Below are positions 25,065 through 31,018 of a stretch of 33,003 nt of DNA, one piece after another. The position numbers were made by a program, and so were the translations under genes. Source of the DNA: Oceanococcus sp. (GTDB lineage Bacteria > Pseudomonadota > Gammaproteobacteria > Nevskiales > Oceanococcaceae); contig JASBUL010000098.1 of the NCBI GenBank assembly GCA_030147945.1, positions 24,632 through 57,634 on the forward strand, written 5' to 3'. The notes beneath the pieces were generated by a model. It made no database searches. It was given only the letters and a program-made list of their open reading frames with translations, and was not told where the DNA came from. The first letter of the stretch is position 1. Every line of letters starts with the position of its first letter.

Positions 25065-26110
25065 GACGCGGCTCCGGCGTGGCGGATCATGTCGGCAATC
25101 GGTGTTGCGCCATCGAAGACACCAAGAATCTTCACGCTGGCCTCAGGGCGCAGCTTGTCGCCGCCGTGCACCACGACCTGCTCACCAGCCTGCAGACCGC
25201 TGCGGATTTCGACCCAGCCAGTCGCCCGTCGGCCACTGCTGACCTCGCGCCGGGCAACCTGGCCGTCCTCGACCACATACACGGTCTGGCGCCCCTGATG
25301 CGGAATCAGCGCGGCTTCCGGAATACTCAGCGCCGCGCTGTCGGCATCATGCAGTTCAACCACAGCCAATGCGCCGGGGCGCAGTTGCGGATCGGGCTGG
25401 CGCAGGCGCGCACGCACCCGCAGGCTGCGGCTTTGCGGGGTCAGGGCCACCGCATCCACCTCCGGCATCACAGCGAAGCGCGCGCCGCCCAGGCTGGGGA
25501 TGCGCACATTCAGCGCCTGGCCCGGGCGCAGCATGCCCAGGGCATCCTCGGGCACCAGGAATTCGATTTTGAGGCTCGACAGATCATGCAGGGTGGTGAT
25601 GGTCTGCCCGGCACTCACATAGGCGCCGGGCGAGACCTCGCGCAGGCCCAGCACGCCGGGAAAAGGCGCCCGGATCATGCGATCAGCCAGCTCCGCCTGG
25701 GCCTGGTCCACGGCGGCATCGGCGGCCAGAAAACGGGCTTCGGCCAGATCCAGTTCGGACTGTGCAGAGAGGTCTCGCTGCTTCAGTGTGCGCAGCCGCT
25801 CAAGCGCAGCGCGTGCCTCGGTCCGGGTGGCCTTGGCTGCCCGCAGGGCGGCCGCTTCGGCGGCATGTTCCAGTTCGATCAGAACATCACCAGCTTCAAC
25901 CTGTGCGCCTTCATCAAAGGCCACACGCGCAATCACATCAGACACTGTTGCGCTGATCGCCACCGACTCATTGGCCAGCAGATTGCCCAGAACCTCGCGC
26001 TGCCCTCCAATCGCGCGTTCCTGCGCGTTGGCAACGATTACGGTGGTTTGCGCCCAGACGGAAGCAGTGGCGCTCATCAGTGCCACAGTAAGCAGAAGGG
26101 ATCGGATCAT
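25061..26110 (-). CDS. RND efflux periplasmic adaptor subunit (membrane fusion protein)
   Basis: 349 residues. A signal peptide covers about residues 1-20 (cleavage after VWA), with no Cys at the site, so it is not lipidated. The order is a barrel-sandwich half (AQERAIGGQREVLGNLLANE, SATVSDVIARVAFDEGAQVEAGDVL), a helical hairpin (about residues 85-135, AALRAAKATRTEARAALERL), the second sandwich half (IRAPFPGVLGLREVSPGAYV), a beta-barrel (LSSLKIEFLVPEDALGMLRP) and a membrane-proximal domain ending ...GVFDGATPIADMIRH. It links the RND permease to an outer-membrane channel that must be encoded elsewhere. The hairpin is short, typical of MexJ/MdtA-like adaptors. The stop overlaps the pump start by four bases, so the two are coupled. 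The 116-base region upstream separates it from a divergent antiporter gene. Confidence 0.93.
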   Translation of the reverse strand: MIRSLLLTVALMSATASVWAQTTVIVANAQERAIGGQREVLGNLLANESVAISATVSDVIARVAFDEGAQVEAGDVLIELEHAAEAAALRAAKATRTEARAALERLRTLKQRDLSAQSELDLAEARFLAADAAVDQAQAELADRMIRAPFPGVLGLREVSPGAYVSAGQTITTLHDLSSLKIEFLVPEDALGMLRPGQALNVRIPSLGGARFAVMPEVDAVALTPQSRSLRVRARLRQPDPQLRPGALAVVELHDADSAALSIPEAALIPHQGRQTVYVVEDGQVARREVSSGRRATGWVEIRSGLQAGEQVVVHGGDKLRPEASVKILGVFDGATPIADMIRHAGAAS

Positions 26111-26226
26111 AACCAGGAGGTGCTCGCGAGACAGGGCATGAGACGGTCATTGCAGGGCAAGGTTCCATGACGTCACGCATTTCACGGCCTAAACTGAATG
26201 CCGCCGACCACCCCGATGCATGGAAT

Positions 26227-28035
26227 ATGGGCCATCTTACTGAAATCGCGATCTACCTGAGCGCCGCCCTGGTGGCCGTGCCGCTGTTCAGACGCCTGGG
26301 TTTTGGCGCCATTCTGGGCTATCTGGTTGCCGGCATGCTGATCGGACCGTCCGGACTGAGCCTGATCGGCGACGTTGACTCGATCATGCAGATTGCCGAA
26401 ATCGGCGTGGTCTTCCTGCTTTTCGTGATCGGGCTGGAGCTCAAACCGGCTCGCCTGTGGGTTATGCGTCAGGCGATTTTTCTCAACGGCAGCCTGCAGG
26501 TGGTGCTGGCCGCAGTGCCGCTGACCTTTCTGATGCACTGGATGTTCGCCTTGAGCTGGCCGGTTTCAGCGCTGGTGGCGTTTGCTCTGGCCCTGTCGTC
26601 AACGGCCTTTGTGCTGCAGACCCTAGCCGAAAAGAAGCAATTGGGCACGATCCATGGTCGTCATGCCTTCGGCATTTTGCTGTTTCAGGATCTGGCGGTC
26701 ATTCCGGCCCTGGCCCTGATTCCGCTGATGGGGGCGGCCGGCCATGGCCATACTGGCGAGACCTCCATGCTTGCGCAGACCGTGCAGGCGATTACAGTCA
26801 TTGCCGCTCTGGTCGTTGGTGGCCGCTATCTCTTGCGCCCGGTGTTCCATGCCATTGCACGCTGGGGCAATGAGGAAAGTTTTACCGTGGTTGCCCTGCT
26901 GGTGGTTCTCGGTGCCGCACTGCTGATGGACTGGGCTGAACTGTCCATGGGCCTGGGCGCTTTCATCGCCGGGGTGCTACTGGCCGATTCGGAATATCGC
27001 CATGAACTGGAAGGCAACATCAACCCGTTCAAGGGCCTGCTGCTGGGGCTGTTTTTCATCTCGGTCGGCATGTCGGCCGACTTTGGCGTCATCCAGGACA
27101 ATGTTGCGGTCATCGTTGGCGGCACGCTGGCCCTGCTGGGCATCAAGGGCAGTACATTGTGGCTGGGCTCGCGGATGCTGCGTGTCGATAACATCAATGC
27201 CAGCCAGCTTGCCCTGATCCTGGCCCAGGGCGGCGAATTTGCCTTCGTGCTGTTCCACACCGCTCTGCACGAAAATGTGCTGAGCAGCCAGATCACCGAA
27301 CCACTGATCGCCATGGTGATTCTGTCGATGATGCTGACCCCGTTGCTGTTCATGCTCAGCGACACCCTGGGCCGGCGTGCCAGAACACGTTTGCCGCAGG
27401 ATCATTACGACACCATCGAGCATGCCGAACCGCCGGTCATCATTGCCGGCTTCGGACGCATGGGCCAGATCATCGCGCGTGTCCTACAGATGCGGGGAAT
27501 CGCCTTCACCGCGCTGGAGAAAGACGCCGCCCACGTCGCCATGGTGCGTCGCTGGGGCAACAAGATTTACTACGGACAGCCCAACAACCGCGAAACCCTG
27601 CGTGCCGCCGGCGCCGAACATGCGCGCCTGCTGATCGTAACCATGGACGATGCCGAGAAAGCCCTGCGCACGATCGAGCTGGCGCGACGTCATTTCCCCC
27701 ATTTGAAAATCTTCTGCCGCGCGCGCGACCGCCACCATGCACTGCATCTGATGGAGCTGGGAGTCGATGGAGTGATGCGTGAAACCTGGCTATCCAGCCT
27801 GGAAATGGCCAATCAGGTTTTGCAGGCACTGGGTGATGATGCAGCCACCGCCCATCACACCACGCATGTGTTCCGCGAAGCCGATGAAGCCTTGCTGAAA
27901 CGCCAGCTGTCTCATCGCAATGATCTGGACCAGATGATTCAGAGCTCGCAGCAGTTGCGCGAAGAACTGACCGAGCTGTTCGAGTCCGACCCGCGCATGT
28001 CGCCGCTCAACGAGCCGAGTTCGCGCGAGAGCTGA
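26227..28035 (+). CDS. Kef-type monovalent cation/proton antiporter with TrkA-N/RCK domain
   Basis: 602 residues from the ATG at 26227, which matches the family start before the first helix (MGHLTEIAIYLSAALVAVPLF); an ATG at 26167 would add 20 hydrophilic residues. Around 12 membrane helices of the CPA2 exchanger domain are followed by an RCK nucleotide-binding domain with GFGRMG at 408-413, and a C-terminal tail of about 75 residues. The signature QIAEIGVVFLLFVIGLEL (58-75) and the helix QLALILAQGGEFAFVLFH are as in KefB/KefC. KefB and KefC export K+ when glutathione adducts bind the RCK domain, but no kefF/kefG-type oxidoreductase is next to this gene and the exact ion and gating are unproven. 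It is divergent from the RND operon. Confidence 0.92.
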   Translation: MGHLTEIAIYLSAALVAVPLFRRLGFGAILGYLVAGMLIGPSGLSLIGDVDSIMQIAEIGVVFLLFVIGLELKPARLWVMRQAIFLNGSLQVVLAAVPLTFLMHWMFALSWPVSALVAFALALSSTAFVLQTLAEKKQLGTIHGRHAFGILLFQDLAVIPALALIPLMGAAGHGHTGETSMLAQTVQAITVIAALVVGGRYLLRPVFHAIARWGNEESFTVVALLVVLGAALLMDWAELSMGLGAFIAGVLLADSEYRHELEGNINPFKGLLLGLFFISVGMSADFGVIQDNVAVIVGGTLALLGIKGSTLWLGSRMLRVDNINASQLALILAQGGEFAFVLFHTALHENVLSSQITEPLIAMVILSMMLTPLLFMLSDTLGRRARTRLPQDHYDTIEHAEPPVIIAGFGRMGQIIARVLQMRGIAFTALEKDAAHVAMVRRWGNKIYYGQPNNRETLRAAGAEHARLLIVTMDDAEKALRTIELARRHFPHLKIFCRARDRHHALHLMELGVDGVMRETWLSSLEMANQVLQALGDDAATAHHTTHVFREADEALLKRQLSHRNDLDQMIQSSQQLREELTELFESDPRMSPLNEPSSRES

Positions 28036-28049
28036 TGTCCGCGATGGGG

Positions 28050-28087
28050 CCGAAGTTGCGTAGACAGTCATACCCTCGCAACTTCGG
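28050..28087 (+). promoter_or_regulatory. Strong hairpin overlapping the ribosome site of the small secreted protein
   Basis: CCGAAGTTGCG (28050-28060) and CGCAACTTCGG (28077-28087) are perfect complements over 11 bp with a 16-base loop. The stem begins 15 bases after the antiporter stop. The likely ribosome site GGAG (28086-28089) starts inside the right arm, 6 bases from the ATG at 28096. It may end antiporter transcripts, although there is no U-tract, or restrict translation of the small gene. Confidence 0.6.
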
Positions 28088-28095
28088 AGTCACTC

Positions 28096-28374
28096 ATGCG
28101 TATTTTTCTTCCCTTGCTTCTGCTGCTGGTCAGCAACCTGGCCGAAGCCGCGTACTGCAATTCAAACTGGCGCGTTGGCCAGAAGGTCTTGCGTGTGGGC
28201 GATGATGCCGGCCGGGCCCTTCAGGCTATCGACCGGGTGCGGCATCGCTATGACTGGGTGCGCGGGCCCTCGGGCAAAACCTGGATGCTGCGCGAATCCG
28301 GCTACAACAGCCGCACCGTGCGTATCTCCGTCAAGAACGGGCACCTGACCCAGATTTGCCAGATTTCGGACTGA
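28096..28374 (+). CDS. Small secreted protein, possibly DUF2845-like
   Basis: 92 residues. A signal peptide MRIFLPLLLLLVSNLAEAA spans residues 1-19. The mature part is 73 residues, with CNSNWRVGQKVLRVGDDAGR (21-40), basic central residues, YDWVRGPSGKTW and a final VRISVKNGHLTQICQ segment. The VGD strand-turn near the start and a closing beta strand ending in NG resemble DUF2845 secreted proteins, but the middle lacks the usual CG.P element, so the assignment is tentative. Two cysteines (21, 88) sit near the ends and could form a disulfide. It lies between the antiporter and lexA on the same strand. No function can be assigned. Confidence 0.65.
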   Translation: MRIFLPLLLLLVSNLAEAAYCNSNWRVGQKVLRVGDDAGRALQAIDRVRHRYDWVRGPSGKTWMLRESGYNSRTVRISVKNGHLTQICQISD

Positions 28375-28383
28375 GTGTGCTGG

Positions 28384-28418
28384 TGTACAGCTCGCGAATA
28401 CTGTCTATAATGACAGTA
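28384..28418 (+). promoter_or_regulatory. lexA: lexA promoter with SOS box overlapping the -10
   Basis: CTGT-N8-ACAG at 28401-28416 (within TACTGT...ACAGTA, 28399-28418) is a perfect LexA box. Inside it TATAAT (28406-28411) is a consensus -10. TGTACA (28384-28389, four of six) sits 16 bases upstream as the -35. The predicted start site is 28417-28420, at or beside the lexA ATG (28418). Confidence 0.85.
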
Positions 28419-29026
28419 TGGATGAACTCACTCCACGCCAGCAGCAGATTCTCGACTGGATCCGCGATCACCTGCGCCGCCACCAGCGCCCGCCAACGCA
28501 GGCGGAAATTACTGCGGCCATGGGGTTTCGCTCACGCACGGCGACCCGCGATCACCTCGAAGCACTGGCCCGCAAAGGCGCCCTGAGCCTGCAACGCGGC
28601 GCCTCGCGCGGCATTGTTGTGCACGACACCAGCGTCCCCACCCAGACCTTGCCACTGGTTGGGCGTGTGGCCGCAGGGCAGCCGATCCTGGCCCTGGAGC
28701 ATGTCATCGCAGAGCACCAGGTGGACCCTTCCCTGTTTCGCGCTCGTGCCGATTACCTGCTCAGCGTCAGCGGCCACAGCATGCGTGATGCCGGCATTCT
28801 GGATGGCGATCTGCTGGCCGTGCAGCACACCCCCGAAGCCCGCAACGGCGACATTGTGGTCGCCCGCCTGGATGAGGAGGTCACGGTCAAACGCTTTGAG
28901 CAACAGCAGCATCAGGTGCGCTTGCTGCCTGCCAACCCGGACTTCAGCCCCATCGAAATCGACCTGCGTCGCCAGCCGCTGGTCATCGAAGGACGTATGG
29001 TGGGGCTGATTCGCCCCACCCCATGA
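28418..29026 (+). CDS. lexA: LexA repressor
   Basis: 202 residues, the length of E. coli LexA. MDELTPRQQQILDWI is the canonical beginning, so the start is fixed even though no ribosome site exists upstream. The N-terminal winged helix-turn-helix (PPTQAEITAAMGFRSRTATR, 25-44) recognises DNA; its GFRS segment is the same as in E. coli LexA, consistent with the CTGT-N8-ACAG box. The peptidase domain has the Ala86-Gly87 cleavage site in RVAAGQP, nucleophile Ser121 in SGHSMRDAG and general base Lys158 in TVKRF. RecA-stimulated self-cleavage relieves repression after DNA damage. It heads an operon with imuA, imuB and dnaE2, so it may be a second LexA of the type tied to mutagenesis cassettes. The ATGA overlap with imuA shows coupling. 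Confidence 0.96.
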   Translation: MDELTPRQQQILDWIRDHLRRHQRPPTQAEITAAMGFRSRTATRDHLEALARKGALSLQRGASRGIVVHDTSVPTQTLPLVGRVAAGQPILALEHVIAEHQVDPSLFRARADYLLSVSGHSMRDAGILDGDLLAVQHTPEARNGDIVVARLDEEVTVKRFEQQQHQVRLLPANPDFSPIEIDLRRQPLVIEGRMVGLIRPTP

Positions 29027-29688
29027 CGCGCCCGTCCCTGGAGCAACTGCTCCACCACCCCAAACTGTGGCGCGGTCTGTCGCAGTCCTCGCTGGCCGAC
29101 CCGCGCACCGGCCATGCTGCGCTTGACCGCTTGCTTCCCGGTCGTGGGTGGCCACGTCATGCCCTGATTGAAGTACTCACCCCGGCGCCGGGTGTGGGCG
29201 AAATCAGCTTGCTGCTGCCCAGCTTGCAACAACAGCCGCAAACCTGGATCGCACCGCCCTATCCGCCCTATGCCCCAGCCCTGGCACAGGCCGGGCTGGA
29301 TCTGAAGAGCCTGCTGGTGGTGCAACCAGGCACCCCGGCAGAAGGTCTTTGGGCCATGGAGCAACTCCTGCGCGATGGCACCGAAACGGCAGTGCTGGGC
29401 TGGTTCGATACCTTGTCGGTCAATATTTTGCGGCGTCTGCAACTGGCTGCGGAAGCCGGCGCTACACAAGCCTTTGTCTTCCGGCCTGCCGCCGCCATGC
29501 ACAGCGCCTCACCGGCTGCCTTGCGCCTTTTTCTGGACGCCACGGAACACGGGCTTTATGTACGCCTGATCAAGGTTCGTGGAGGCCGCCCGGCTTCTGT
29601 CACCCTGCCCTTCCCCGAACATGACCCTGTGGTTGTGCCTGCATCTGCCGCAGCTCCCGCTCGAAGCACTGCCTTCCGCGCAGCCTGA
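29023..29688 (+). CDS. imuA: Translesion synthesis accessory protein ImuA
   Basis: 221 residues. ImuA is a RecA/SulA-like accessory protein of the ImuA-ImuB-DnaE2 mutasome. The protein opens with LEQLLHHPKLWRG, then HAALDRLLPGRGWPRHALIE (start of the core fold), APGVGEISLLLPSL in the place of a P-loop, LLVVQPGTPAEGLWAMEQLL and LGWFDTLSVNILRRLQLAAE, and ends near IKVRGGRPASVTLPF. These match family segments (GELRLLLP, WAAEQALRSG, LRRLQLAA). No intact Walker A is visible, as is typical of ImuA. The gene starts inside the lexA stop (ATGA) and overlaps imuB by 68 bases. It is inferred to be SOS-induced with lexA. Confidence 0.92.
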   Translation: MTRPSLEQLLHHPKLWRGLSQSSLADPRTGHAALDRLLPGRGWPRHALIEVLTPAPGVGEISLLLPSLQQQPQTWIAPPYPPYAPALAQAGLDLKSLLVVQPGTPAEGLWAMEQLLRDGTETAVLGWFDTLSVNILRRLQLAAEAGATQAFVFRPAAAMHSASPAALRLFLDATEHGLYVRLIKVRGGRPASVTLPFPEHDPVVVPASAAAPARSTAFRAA

Positions 29689-31018
29689 ACAGGCTCGGGT
29701 GGTGCTGGACTCGCAACAGCGGGTGTTCAGGCTCGACCCGCATGCGCAGGCGGCCGGCATACGCTGCGGCATGACGCTCAGCAGTGCACGCGGGATTCTT
29801 CCGCAGCTGCTCAGCCAACCACGCGAAGAGCGCCAGGAACGCGAGGTGCTGCGCTCGCTCGCGGCGTGGGCCATGCAGTTCAGCTCGCGCATCAGCCTGT
29901 CCGGTAGCGATGCCCTGTTGCTCGAAATCGGCGGCAGTCTGCGCCTGTTCGGCGGGCTGGATGCCCTTTGCCAGCGCATCGCCACTGGCCTTGATGAGCT
30001 GGGCTACAGCGCGAGTCCGGGTATCGCACCGACCCCGCGCGGCGCCGAAGTGCTGGCCCATGGGCACAACCCGCAGCCCGCACTCGACATGGCGCAATTG
30101 CAACAGCAGATCCAAACCCTACCGCTGGCCGGCCTGAACTGGGATGCACGCAGTTTGAAACGCCTCGATGCAATCGGTATCAGCCGTATCGGCCAATGCC
30201 TGGCCTTGCCCCGTGACGGTTTTCGCCGCCGCTACGGGGCTGCGCACCTTAAGGACCTGGATCGACTGACAGGCCGCAGTGCCGATCCCCGCGCCCTGTA
30301 CGAGCCGCCACCGACCTTTGATCGCAGCCTGGATGTGATCGGCGACATGACCGACATCAGCTACCTGCTGCCGGGCTTTGAGCACCTGTTCAGCCTGCTG
30401 CAAGCCGAACTGCAGGGCCGCGATCGGGGTGTACAGCGTCTGCACATCGAAATGAGTCATCGCGCACATGCACCCAGCCGTATCGACATGGGCATGCAGC
30501 GGGCCAACTGCGATGCCACACACTGGCTGAATCTGCTCAACGAGCACCTCCAGCGCCATCCGCTGGTGGCGCCGGTACGCACCATCAGCGTACGCGCGCA
30601 GGATTTCGTCGAGCCGGCCAGACAACAGCAGGATCTGTGGCAAAACCACAATCTGGAACAGCGCCAGCTTGTACTGGAAAGACTCACCGCGCGTCTCGGA
30701 CCGGCCGCACTCTACGCGCTGCAGGCCTGCGCCACGCATGTTCCGGAATGTGCCAGCCAGCGCGCCGCAGCGGGCCAGGGACAAGCCTTGGTACAAACCG
30801 AAACGCCACGCCCCCTGTGGCTGCTGCCTTCGCCGCAACGCATCGAATTCTCGCACCTGCAATTGTGCAGCCGGGCCGAACGCCTGGAGAGCGGCTGGTG
30901 GGACGCGCATTGCCAGCGCGACTACTATCGCGCCCGCGATCGGCTCAACCGACAGCTCTGGGTGTACCGCGATCATCAGCAACCATCGCACTGGTATATC
31001 CACGGTTTTTTCGCATGA
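29621..31018 (+). CDS. imuB: Y-family polymerase-like protein ImuB
   Basis: 465 residues from the ATG at 29621 (MTLWLCLHLPQLPLEAL), the family start; the frame is open upstream to 29579 inside imuA. The fold is that of Y-family polymerases (palm, fingers, little finger): SRISLSGSDALLLEIGGSLR near residue 87, LRLFGG, then a helix-hairpin region near LDAIGISRIGQCLALPRDGF. Catalytic acidic residues of active polymerases are missing: the first motif is WLCLHL in place of DMDAF, and DALLLEIGGS replaces SIDEAFLD. This is normal for ImuB, which acts as a scaffold binding the beta clamp and DnaE2. The C-terminal part is divergent. The ATGA overlap links it to dnaE2. Confidence 0.94.
   Translation: MTLWLCLHLPQLPLEALPSAQPEQARVVLDSQQRVFRLDPHAQAAGIRCGMTLSSARGILPQLLSQPREERQEREVLRSLAAWAMQFSSRISLSGSDALLLEIGGSLRLFGGLDALCQRIATGLDELGYSASPGIAPTPRGAEVLAHGHNPQPALDMAQLQQQIQTLPLAGLNWDARSLKRLDAIGISRIGQCLALPRDGFRRRYGAAHLKDLDRLTGRSADPRALYEPPPTFDRSLDVIGDMTDISYLLPGFEHLFSLLQAELQGRDRGVQRLHIEMSHRAHAPSRIDMGMQRANCDATHWLNLLNEHLQRHPLVAPVRTISVRAQDFVEPARQQQDLWQNHNLEQRQLVLERLTARLGPAALYALQACATHVPECASQRAAAGQGQALVQTETPRPLWLLPSPQRIEFSHLQLCSRAERLESGWWDAHCQRDYYRARDRLNRQLWVYRDHQQPSHWYIHGFFA

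Noticed and set aside
23523..25298. Very long open frame (591 codons) on the + strand opposite the RND pump gene
   Set aside because: It is antisense to an unmistakable RND permease, has a His/Gln/Arg-rich composition typical of a GC-rich shadow frame, and has no ribosome site or domain.
26168..26175. TGACGTCA palindrome near the antiporter start
   Set aside because: An 8-base palindrome is expected by chance several times in a window this long and no second site or promoter lies near it.
29621..31018. ImuB as an active Y-family polymerase
   Set aside because: The acidic metal-binding motifs are replaced (WLCLHL and DALLLEIGGS), which fits an inactive scaffold.
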